From contig JALOAT010000016.1 of the NCBI GenBank assembly GCA_023228645.1, positions 1 through 64,000 on the forward strand: DNA of 64,000 nucleotides, read 5' to 3'. Both the position numbers and the translations under genes were made by a program. Positions 8,961 to 17,568 of the stretch are shown here, in pieces. Source of the DNA: Gammaproteobacteria bacterium (GTDB taxonomy: Bacteria > Pseudomonadota > Gammaproteobacteria > Thiohalomonadales > Thiohalomonadaceae). Within the stretch, counting starts at the first letter, position 1. Each line of letters begins with the position of its first letter. The notes beneath the pieces are model-generated. The model did no database searches, was not told the DNA's origin, and saw only the letters and a program-made list of their open reading frames with translations.

Positions 8961-11900
8961 TCAGGCTTTCTCCACGTTGACCAGGAACGCCTTGAACTCC
9001 GGCGTCTGGGCATTGGCGTCGCCGACGAACGGCGTCAGGGTATTGGCCAAAAAGCCCTGCTTCGCCACGCCGGTGAAACCCCAGTGGATGGGAATGCCCA
9101 CGGTGTGCACCACCCGGCCATCCACCTGCAATGGCCTGATACGTTTGGTGACCACGGCGACGGCCTTGATCGCCCCGCGCGTCGAGCTCACCACGATGTT
9201 CTCGCCATTGCGGATGCCCTTTTCCTGCGCCAGCCCCTCGCCGATCTCCACGAACTGGGCCGGCTGCACGATGGCGTTCGCCACGGCGTGCTTGGTCCAG
9301 AAGTGCAGGTGTTCGGTGAGCCGGTAGGTGGTCGCGGCATAGGGGAACTTCGCGGACTTGCCGAAGTTGTTCCAGTCGCCCGGGAACACGCGCGCCGCCG
9401 GGTTGTGGACCGCCTGCGGGTTGTCTGGATGCAGCGGGTTGTAACCGAGCGGCGATTCGAAGGGCTCGTAGTGCTCGGGGAACGGTCCCTCCGCCAGACC
9501 GCCGAGGGCGAACAGTTTGCCGACGCCTTCGGCGTTCATGATGAACGGATTGACGCCCTCCTCCGGTGCCGCATCGGGCCGCATGTCCGGCACGTCGGCG
9601 CCGCTCCATTTCACGCCATCCCAGAAAATCAGGGCACGCTTCTTGTCCCAAGGCTTGCCGGAAGGATCGGCCGAGGCGCGGTTGTAGAGGATGCGGCGGT
9701 TGGCCGGCCAGGCGAAGCCCCATTTCGGGTACATGCCGAGCCCGGACGGGTCCGATGTGTCGCGTCGCGCGGTCAGATTTCCCTGCTCCGACCAGGACCC
9801 GCAGTACAACCAGTTGCCGCTTGCGGTGGAGCCGTCGTCGCGCAGCTGAGCGAAGCCAGCCAGCTGCTCGCCGGCCTTGGCCAATACCTTGGCCGGGTCC
9901 TTCGCGTCGGTCACGTCGGCGAGCGCATAGCCGGAGACCTCGCGCGCCAGTTCCTCGGGCGACGGGTTTTCCGGATCGCGATACGGCCAGTGCAGCTTGA
10001 CGATGGGCTCGGGGAAGGCGCCGCCTTCATGCAGATACGCGTCGCGCAGGCGCTGAAACAGCGCGGCCATGATCGCACTGTCGCTCTTCGCCTCCCCCGG
10101 CGGCTCGACCGCGCGCTGCTTCCAACTGATCACACGCCCGGAATTGGTGAAGGAGCCGGTCTCCTCGGCGAAGCAGGTGGCGGGCAGGCGGAACACCTCG
10201 GTCTGGATCTTGGCGGGATCCACATCGTTGTACTCGCCCGCGTTACGCCAGAACTCCGAGGTTTCGGTAGCCAGCGGATCAATGATCACCAGGTACTTCA
10301 GCTTGGCGAGGCCCTCGGCGATCTTCGCCTTGTGCGACATGGCCGCAATCGGGTTGAAGCCCTGGCAGAAAAAGCCGTTCAGCTGGCCCTGATGCATGCG
10401 CTCGAAGATGTGCAGGGTGTCGTAGGGCTTGTCGACCTTCGGCAGCCAGTCGTAGCGGAAGTCGTTCTCCCGGCTTGCGGCCGGCCCCCACCACGCCTTC
10501 ATGAGGCTGGCCTGGAACTTCGGGAAGTTCTGCCAATAGCTCATCTGCCCCGGCCGCAACGGCTTGGGCGAACGTGCGGCGAGGAAGTCCGCGTAGGTCT
10601 GTTCGCCGTCACTGGGCAGCCGCATGTAACCCGGCAGGTTGTTGGTGAGCAAGCACATGTCCGTGATGCCCTGGACGTTGGCGTGACCACGCAACGCATT
10701 CACGCCGCCGCCCGGCCGGCCCATGTTGCCGAGCAGCAACTGGATCATGGCCATGGTGCGGATGTTCTGCGAACCCACGGAGTGCTGCGTCCAGCCCAGC
10801 GCGTACATGATGGTCATCACCTTGTCGGGCGCCGAGGTCTCGCCGATCATCTGGCAGATCTTCAGGAAACGATCCTCGGGAGTGCCGGTGATGCGGCTGA
10901 CCATCTCGGGCGTGTAGCGCGCGAAGTGCTTGCGCAGCAATTGCATGACGCTGCGCGGGTGACGCATGGTTTCGTCCACCATGGCGTAACCGTCGGCAGC
11001 CATTTCGTAGCCCCAGCTGCTGCGGTCGTACTTGCGGTTGGCCGCGTCGTAACCGCTGAATAAGCCGTTCTCGAAATTGAAGTCCTTGCGCACCAGGAAT
11101 GGCGCATTGGTGTACTGACGCACGTACTCCTGGTGGATCTTGTCGTGGGTGAGCAGGTAATTGATCACGCCGCCCAGGAAGGCGATGTCGGTACCCACGC
11201 GGATGGGTGCGTAATAGTCGGCCACCGCGGCCGAGCGCGTGAAGCGTGGGTCCACGACCACGAGTTTGGCACCGCGCTTCGCCTTGGCTTCCACCACCCA
11301 CTTGAAGCCGCAGGGGTGGGCCTCGGCCGCATTGCCGCCCATGATGAGGATGAGGTCGGCATTCTTGATGTCGACCCAGTGATTGGTCATCGCACCTCTA
11401 CCGAACGTCGGGGCAAGACTTGCCACCGTCGGCGAGTGTCAGATGCGGGCCTGGGTGTCGAGGGCGACGATGCCGAGCGGACGCACCACCTTGTGCGTCA
11501 GGTAGCCGCTTTCGTTGCTGGCGGCGCTGCTGGCTAAAAAGCCGGTGGTCAACCAGCGGTTGACGATTTCGCCCTTGGCGTTCGTCGCGGCGAAGTTCGC
11601 ATCGCGATCGTCCTTCATGAGCTTAGCGATGCGATCGAGGGCGTGATCCCAGGAGATGCGTTGCCAGCGATTGCTGCCCGGCGCGCGATACTCGGGATAC
11701 GTGAGGCGGTTCGGGCTGTTGACCATGTCGACCAGCCCGGCCCCCTTGGGACAGAGGGTGCCACGATTCACGGGATTATCCGGATCGCCTTCCACGTGGA
11801 TGAGCGCCGGCTTGCCGTTCTTGGAGCCGTCACCCAGCGTGTACATGATGACGCCGCAGCTTACAGAGCAGTAGGGACAGGTGCTGCGCGTCTCGCGCGT

Positions 11901-12026
11901 GCGCGCCAGCTTGAAGGCGCGGGATTCCGCCAGCACCGGCGCGGGCGAGAAGCCCATCACCGCCAGCGTGGACGAGCCGAGGCCGCCCGCGCATATCTTG
12001 AAGAAGTTTCGCCGTGAACAATCCAT
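8961..12026 (-). CDS. fdoG: Selenocysteine formate dehydrogenase, alpha subunit (Mo-bisMGD, Tat-exported)
   Basis: Catalytic subunit of the periplasm-facing formate:quinone oxidoreductase. The gene appears split by a TGA at 11439-11441, but both parts are in one frame and the join (TQARI-U-HSPTVASLAPTFGRG) matches the E. coli FdnG/FdoG selenocysteine site, also at residue 196. Total length is 1,021 residues, against about 1,015 in E. coli. The N-terminus has a twin-arginine signal (SRRNFFK) ending near AESRA, followed by a CxxCxxxC...C [4Fe-4S] motif (CPYCSVSC, LCPKG). The ATG has a GGAGGA ribosome site. It heads the fdoGHI-fdhE operon. Production needs SelA, SelB and tRNA-Sec, which are not in this window. 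Confidence 0.96.
11402..11441 (-). promoter_or_regulatory. SECIS-like element with UGA selenocysteine codon
   Basis: In the mRNA the UGA (11439-11441) is followed after 18 nucleotides by an AGUCU apical sequence, the same distance as the GGUCU loop in E. coli fdhF. The loop is closed by a GGCA/UGCC stem (GGCAAGUCUUGCC, 11412-11424). Bacterial SECIS elements lie inside the coding region just like this and recruit SelB. Confidence 0.85.
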
Positions 12027-12305
12027 GACTGCTCCTCCGTTGACGAAGGCAGTCGCGCCTATGGCAACCTCGCGCGCCTGCATAACAGGAAAACGGGAAG
12101 AATCTGCCGCGGGACAATCAGTGGCCCTGATGGTTGTTCGCCGTTGTTGTTATCCCTCGGGGTGAGTCGAAGTATAGATCCGGTAATGGGCACGTCCAGG
12201 CAGGTATCACGGGCGCATCACATCAGCATTTCAGCACATACATGCACGTGGGTGCAGCGGGTACCGTGCGTAGAACATGCGGCGGATGCTAACTAGGCTT
12301 CGCGC

Positions 12306-14342
12306 ATGGATACCCGCGCACACGCGACACACACCGCTGCCGCGCATCGCGATCATGATGGCCGGGGTGCAGCGCACCGCGGGCATGATCACGCTGGCAT
12401 GGTCCGCCAATTCCGGCAGCGCTTTTGGGTCTCGCTGCTGTTGACGCTGCCCATCCTCGCCCTGTCCCAGGAAGTGCTCGGTTTTTTTGGCAGTCCGTAC
12501 CGGCTGCCGCCGTGGGCCGGGGCGGCGAGCTTCGCGCTCGCTTCGGCGATTTATTTCTACGGCGGCTGGCCGTTCCTGGCCGGCGCGATGCCGGAGCTGC
12601 GGCGCGCGCGGCCCGGCATGATGACCCTGGTCGCGCTTGCCATCAGCGTCGCCTACCTCTATTCCAGCGCGGTGGTATTCGGTTTCGATGGCCACGTATT
12701 GTTTTGGGAATTGGCCACGTTGGTCGACGTCATGCTGCTCGGCCACTGGCTGGAGATGCGTTCGGTGATGGGCGCCTCCGGCGCATTGGAAAAACTGGTC
12801 GGCCTGATGCCGGCCGAGGCCCATCGCCTGCGCGCCGATGCTTCTATCGAAGACCTGCCGCTGTCCGAACTCGTGCCCGGGGATCGGGTGCTGGTACGCC
12901 CCGGGGAGAAGATCCCGGTGGACGGCGTCATCCGCGAGGGCAATAGCAGTGTGAACGAGGCCATGCTCACCGGTGAAAGCCAGCCGGTGGAAAAAGGCCC
13001 CGGCGCCCGCGTCATTGGCGGCGCGGTCAACGGCGAGGGGTCGGTGGTGGTGGAAGTGCAAAAGACCGGCAACGAGACCTATCTCGCCCAGGTGGTGGAG
13101 ATGGTACGCCGGGCGCAGGCATCGCGCTCACGGACCCAGGACCTGGCCAACCGCGCCGCACTGGTGCTCACGCTGGTGGCCATCGGCGTCGGCGGCATTA
13201 CGCTGCTGGTGTGGCTCAGTCTTGGCGTGCCCTTCGATTTCGCCGTGGCGCGCATGGTCACCGTAATGGTAATCGCCTGTCCGCATGCGCTGGGTCTCGC
13301 GGTGCCGCTGGTGGTGGCCGTGTCCACCACGCTCTCGGCGAAACGCGGCTTGCTGATTCGCGATCGCGCCGCCTTCGAACGGGCGCGCGCCATCGACGCC
13401 GTGGTGTTCGACAAGACCGGCACGCTCACCGAGGGACGCTTCGGCGTGAGCGAGGTGATCGCCCTCGGCACCATGACGGAGGACGAGGCCCTCATCCTTG
13501 CCGCGGGCCTGGAGCAAAACTCGGAGCATCCGCTCGCCCGTGGCATCGTGGACGCGGCCGGCGAGCGCGGGCTCGCATGGGTACAGCCGCAGGACTTTCG
13601 CGCCATCCCGGGCAAGGGCGCCGAGGCGCGCGTGCGTGGCCGGGACGTGAAGGTGGTGAGCCCGGGTTATCTGCGCGAACACGGCCTGGCGGTAGATGAC
13701 CGGCGCGTGCGGCGGCCCAGTGAAGAAGGCAAGACGGTGGTCTACGTGCTGGTGAACGACGAACCGCAGGCGGCGATTGCGCTCGCTGACATCATCCGGC
13801 CCGAATCGCGCGAGACCATCGCGCGCCTGAAAGCGATGGGCATCCAGGTAATGATGCTCACCGGCGATTCCCGCGCCGTGGCCGCCTGGGTAGCGCGCGA
13901 ACTGGCACTGGACGACTATTTCGCCGAAGTATCACCCGATCAGAAGGCCGCGCGCATACGCGACGTGCAGGCGCGCGGGCTGCGCGTTGCCATGGTCGGC
14001 GACGGCATCAACGACGCGCCCGCCCTGGTGGCGGCGGACGTGGGCATCGCCATCGGCGCCGGGACGGACGTGGCCATCGAGTCCGCCGATATCGTGCTGG
14101 TGCGGTCCGATCCGCGCGACGTCACGGCCATCGTCGGGCTCGCCCGGCGCACCTATCGCAAGATGGTGCAGAACCTGTGGTGGGCCACGGCCTACAACGC
14201 CTTCACCATCCCGCTGGCCGCCGGCGTGCTCTACCAGGCCGGCGTACTGCTGTCGCCGGCCGTGGGCGCAGTATTCATGTCCGCCTCAACCATCATCGTG
14301 GCGATCAACGCGCAACTGCTGAACCGCAGCTCTCAACCCTGA
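12306..14342 (+). CDS. copB: CopB-type copper-translocating P-type ATPase
   Basis: A 678-residue P1B-type ATPase. The transmembrane metal motif is CPH (Cys325-Pro-His327), which marks the P1B-3 (CopB, Cu2+/Cu+) subgroup rather than the CPC motif of CopA. The N-terminus is histidine-rich (HATHTAAAHRDHDGRG and HRGHDHAG) instead of carrying a CxxC metal domain. Phosphorylation site DKTGTLTEG has Asp369; TGES (actuator domain), SEHPLARG (nucleotide binding), MLTGDS and GDGINDAP are all present. It should export copper from the cytoplasm. The ATG is preceded by AGG. Its last 10 bases overlap the end of a convergent exported-protein gene. Confidence 0.9.
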   Translation: MDTRAHATHTAAAHRDHDGRGAAHRGHDHAGMVRQFRQRFWVSLLLTLPILALSQEVLGFFGSPYRLPPWAGAASFALASAIYFYGGWPFLAGAMPELRRARPGMMTLVALAISVAYLYSSAVVFGFDGHVLFWELATLVDVMLLGHWLEMRSVMGASGALEKLVGLMPAEAHRLRADASIEDLPLSELVPGDRVLVRPGEKIPVDGVIREGNSSVNEAMLTGESQPVEKGPGARVIGGAVNGEGSVVVEVQKTGNETYLAQVVEMVRRAQASRSRTQDLANRAALVLTLVAIGVGGITLLVWLSLGVPFDFAVARMVTVMVIACPHALGLAVPLVVAVSTTLSAKRGLLIRDRAAFERARAIDAVVFDKTGTLTEGRFGVSEVIALGTMTEDEALILAAGLEQNSEHPLARGIVDAAGERGLAWVQPQDFRAIPGKGAEARVRGRDVKVVSPGYLREHGLAVDDRRVRRPSEEGKTVVYVLVNDEPQAAIALADIIRPESRETIARLKAMGIQVMMLTGDSRAVAAWVARELALDDYFAEVSPDQKAARIRDVQARGLRVAMVGDGINDAPALVAADVGIAIGAGTDVAIESADIVLVRSDPRDVTAIVGLARRTYRKMVQNLWWATAYNAFTIPLAAGVLYQAGVLLSPAVGAVFMSASTIIVAINAQLLNRSSQP

Positions 14343-15067
14343 GGCGAGATGCCGACGCGCAGGTAGAGCTGATAGGCCAGCGGTCGCGTCCCATAGGCCT
14401 CCTGCAGGTCGGGCGGCACCTTGAAGGCGGTGATGCTGAGCCCTACGCCCACTTGCTGACTGCCCTTGCGCGTCGCATACACATAACCGAGCGTCCCCGC
14501 GGTGACCGGATGCAGGCGCACCTCGCCGGCCGGGTCGTCGCCGAGCGGGGTGACGTTGGCGGCGCGTGCGAAGAACTGGTGGTAGGAGTGGCGCGTATAA
14601 CGGCCTTCAAGCAGAAAGCGCTCGGTCATTGCACCGTCACGGGTCGATCGCCCCCACGTGGCCGTGGCGGCAAATGCCGATGCGCCCATGGGCCGGCTGA
14701 ACACGGCCGACATGGCCGGCCCGTTGGCGCGCGGGTCCACGGAAAACATACCCTGCTCCTGAGCACCGTACGATGCCGACAAGTGCACGGTTGGCGCCGC
14801 CGCGTAGTGCAGCCCCGCGGAATATGTGGCGGGGCGGGTTGCACCATGTAACGCGACGCTGCCGGGCGACAGACCGGGTTCCACCTGCGCGTCCAGGTGC
14901 CAAGTTTCGTCGGAGTCTTCATCGAGAGTGACGGGCGGTGAGATGGCCACCCTCGTAGCCTGCGGATCGAAGCGGAGATCGTCAGGCAATTCCCAGGCAC
15001 CCGCGGAGTGCGCCGCGATGACCAGCAGCAGGAACATCCACGAGGCGTGATGCGTGCAACGGTCCAT
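14333..15067 (-). CDS. Unknown exported protein, possible beta-barrel
   Basis: I do not recognise this 244-residue protein. It has a clear signal peptide (hydrophobic stretch around residues 10-22 ending AHSAGA-W), followed by alternating polar/hydrophobic strands rich in Ser, Gly, Tyr and Ala through to an aromatic-containing C-terminal strand (YQLYLRVGISPQG), which would fit an outer-membrane or periplasmic beta-barrel. The ATG at 15067 is preferred because GGGAG lies 9 bases upstream; an upstream in-frame TTG would add five residues. It is convergent with copB and overlaps it by 10 bases. A role in copper handling is possible from position only. Confidence 0.6.
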   Translation of the reverse strand: MDRCTHHASWMFLLLVIAAHSAGAWELPDDLRFDPQATRVAISPPVTLDEDSDETWHLDAQVEPGLSPGSVALHGATRPATYSAGLHYAAAPTVHLSASYGAQEQGMFSVDPRANGPAMSAVFSRPMGASAFAATATWGRSTRDGAMTERFLLEGRYTRHSYHQFFARAANVTPLGDDPAGEVRLHPVTAGTLGYVYATRKGSQQVGVGLSITAFKVPPDLQEAYGTRPLAYQLYLRVGISPQG

Positions 15068-15368
15068 GTGACACGCTCCCAAGTGGTAATCTCACTCAGT
15101 TATAGCCGCAGTTCTCCGTGCTGATTTTTCGCGCTCCGGGCGCATGATCGGCGGCACGTTCCGGCACGTTGGTCCATGCCACACAGAGACATCGGCATGG
15201 CAATCGAGCGCCGATGCGTCCACCGTCGCCTGCGGGATTTGCCGCACACCAAACCATGTCAGTGGTGATGATGAGAACGAGGACTTGCGATGGGCGAGGG
15301 TCGATGCGAGGTGAACGGCAATGACTGGCCGGACATGGCCAGCGTCAGGCGGGTTCGCACGGAAAAGC
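15068..15368. other. Intergenic region without recognised feature
   Basis: 301 bases lie upstream of the exported-protein gene and downstream of the Gfo/Idh/MocA gene. A short tandem repeat (GGCACGTTCC then GGCACGTTGG, about 15157-15176) is visible. I see no convincing gene, terminator or promoter. Confidence 0.4.
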
Positions 15369-16808
15369 TCAGGACAGGCGCAAAGACTCCAGCTCCTGGC
15401 GCGTGACGTTGCGCAATTTCAGCGCCTGGTGGTCCCATTCGACACGCCGGTTGAGCCGGTAGGCCAGCGTCGCCATGTGGATGGTCACTGCCTCCTCGAA
15501 GCCCGCGTCGATGCCGCAGCTCGGCGTGCCGCCGTGACGCACGCAATCGATCCACTCGCGCAGGTGCAGATAGCTGGCGTCATAGAGGCGGCCGTGACGC
15601 CAGGTGATCTGGTCGTCGCTCACCGCAGCCGCCGCGTTATGTGCCGCGCTGTGGCGCGGTGCGTAGAGCAGCACCGCGTCGCGCCGCCACGGCGGCGCGG
15701 GCGTGCTCTGCATGGTCAGGGCGGTGTCCCAGTGCAGGGTGGCGTGATGACCGGTCAACGCGGCATGGCGCCCAGCATCGGCACCGAGCGCAGCGTTGTA
15801 CACCATGGCCATTCCCTGCTGACCACCGGAGGCCACGCGGTGATTGGGAAACTCGAGCCCGACATGCAACACGTCGGGCACTTCGCGGCCGTCGTCGTGG
15901 GCGTACACGCCGCCCGACGCGGTCACCGCCGACGGGATGCCCAGATGCATCACACCGTTGAGGCGATCGAAATCCTCGGCCAGGGCGTCACTCGCCAGGC
16001 CGGCGCCGTAGTCCCACCACTTGCGCCAACGGAAGAAACGTTCCGCATCGAAGGACACGGCGGGTGCGCTGCCGACGAACTGACGCCAGTCGATGGAGTG
16101 GGCGCTCGCCTGCGCATGCACCGGCGCCTGCCAGGCACCGCCGCCGGCCCATCGGCGCGTGGTGACTTCGGCGATGCGCACGTGGCCCACCAGGTCGCTG
16201 CGGAGCGCCGCGCGCGCGGCGAGAAAGTGTGCCGTCTGCCGATGCTGATGGCCCACCTGCAACACGATGGGAGCGCGCTTGATCACGCGCCGTAGTTCGA
16301 TGAGCTCGCCAAGGCGGTGACCGAGGCACTTCTCCACATAGACGTGCTTGTTGGCCTGCGCCGCGGCGAGCGCCATGGTGGCGTGCCAGTGATCGGGCGT
16401 GGCGATGATTACCGCGTCCACTCCGGGCGCGGCCACCAGCTCGTGATAGGTGCGGTAGCGGCGCGGCTTGTGCCCGTACTGGCGCGACAGTGTGAGCGCC
16501 TCGTCGGCATGGACGTCGAACACGTCACAGATACCAACCACCGCGACGTTCAGATCGCCGGTCAGACAATGCTTGAGCAGAAAGCGTCCGCGCCGGCCCA
16601 CACCGATGATGCCAACCCGCAGGGGGTCGCTGCCGGGCCGGGGCGGCGACGGCACCCGGGTATCGAAATCCGCCTCCTGCATGAGGTTCTCGCGCCCCTG
16701 ACGCGAACACGCGATGCCGCCGCCGAACAGCGCCAGCGCGGGCACACCCACCAAGCCCTTGAGAAAGCGTCGCCGCCCGGGTGGCGCAGGGTCCTTGCGC
16801 GAGCTCAT
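15369..16808 (-). CDS. Tat-exported Gfo/Idh/MocA-family oxidoreductase
   Basis: A 479-residue NAD(P)-dependent sugar/inositol-type dehydrogenase. The N-terminus carries a twin-arginine signal (GRRRFLKG) and a hydrophobic stretch ending near FGGGIACS, where the Cys could also serve as a lipobox. The Rossmann dinucleotide site is VGIIGVGRRGR (about residues 64-74) and EKCLGH stands where the family has EKP. Similar Tat-targeted Gfo/Idh/MocA proteins are often glycosidase-like or act on periplasmic sugars with tightly bound cofactor. Its start overlaps the stop of the DoxX-like gene by four bases (ATGA), so the two are one operon. The substrate cannot be read from sequence. Confidence 0.8.
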   Translation of the reverse strand: MSSRKDPAPPGRRRFLKGLVGVPALALFGGGIACSRQGRENLMQEADFDTRVPSPPRPGSDPLRVGIIGVGRRGRFLLKHCLTGDLNVAVVGICDVFDVHADEALTLSRQYGHKPRRYRTYHELVAAPGVDAVIIATPDHWHATMALAAAQANKHVYVEKCLGHRLGELIELRRVIKRAPIVLQVGHQHRQTAHFLAARAALRSDLVGHVRIAEVTTRRWAGGGAWQAPVHAQASAHSIDWRQFVGSAPAVSFDAERFFRWRKWWDYGAGLASDALAEDFDRLNGVMHLGIPSAVTASGGVYAHDDGREVPDVLHVGLEFPNHRVASGGQQGMAMVYNAALGADAGRHAALTGHHATLHWDTALTMQSTPAPPWRRDAVLLYAPRHSAAHNAAAAVSDDQITWRHGRLYDASYLHLREWIDCVRHGGTPSCGIDAGFEEAVTIHMATLAYRLNRRVEWDHQALKLRNVTRQELESLRLS

Positions 16809-17308
16809 GACGCGCGAGCCCGTGCGCGCGGCGCCTCGCGCGATAGCTCACGTGTCGCCAGCAGGCCATCCAGGCCGAAGGCGCGACTGGTGGGAAATGC
16901 CAGCGTCAGCGCGAGCACAGCGCAGATGATCAGCGCATCCAGTTCGAGAATCAGTGCGGCAGCGAGTGCGGTGGCGCCGACAGCAGGCAGCATGAGCGCC
17001 GTGTCCATGAGCATCAGGATCAAGGCGATTATCGCGGAGGCACGTGCGTACACCCCCAGCACCAGCAGCGCACCCAGCACCACCAGCACCGTGCCGTAGG
17101 CGTTCTCGCCGATGGCGAGCATGGCGGGTGGGGGTGCCAGCATGGCCAAGGCCTTCAGCAGCAGCGTGTTGGCCGCGGGCGTAATGATGTCGCTGCCGGC
17201 GCCGAGCAGCCCGAGGTGCAGGATGCCCAAATGGAGCAGGCGACAACCCACCAGAAGGCGCAGCGTGACCAGGGCAGCCCACTGCGCAGCGGAAAAGGTT
17301 TTATCCAT
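16805..17308 (-). CDS. DoxX-like four-helix membrane protein
   Basis: A 167-residue integral membrane protein with about four hydrophobic helices (near residues 8-28, 45-65, 72-95 and 105-135) and an arginine-rich cytoplasmic tail, the pattern of the DoxX/TQO-small-subunit and related families. The ATG at 17308 has a strong AGGAGGG site seven bases upstream; the frame is open 27 codons earlier, but that part is not hydrophobic. It is the first gene of a two-gene operon with the Tat-exported oxidoreductase and could link that enzyme to the quinone pool, which is inference. Confidence 0.65.
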   Translation of the reverse strand: MDKTFSAAQWAALVTLRLLVGCRLLHLGILHLGLLGAGSDIITPAANTLLLKALAMLAPPPAMLAIGENAYGTVLVVLGALLVLGVYARASAIIALILMLMDTALMLPAVGATALAAALILELDALIICAVLALTLAFPTSRAFGLDGLLATRELSREAPRARARAS

Positions 17309-17568
17309 GCACCCTCCTTGGTGAACCACCCGGTTCGATAGCACACAGGTCGCGCCAACTCGGGCCGGCCTGCCATGGCCTCCCTTCAATCATCGCGTGA
17401 GTACGACGACTACGATTCGACGAGCGGAGTATAGATGGTTTGCCTAGCTGCACCGGCGCATGGGCAGCTGCATCTGCAAACATGATGCGGGGAAAAACCC
17501 CTATAAGGCACGCTGTCTCTTGGGCGGGTTTTCTTCCATGCGCGTACGCTGGGTGGAACAGTGCAGGA

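Noticed and set aside
9084..11063. A 659-codon open frame antisense to fdoG
   Set aside because: It is the mirror frame of a high-GC gene with strong codon bias, has no recognisable domain and no ribosome site. The same holds for long antisense frames opposite ppdK (4806-6401), pflB (803-2125), gltD (25867-27180) and the KaiC/PPDK fusion (33697-35565).
11439..11441. Stop codon splitting fdoG into a pseudogene
   Set aside because: Frame, residue number, flanking sequence and a SECIS-like hairpin all indicate selenocysteine, not a nonsense mutation.
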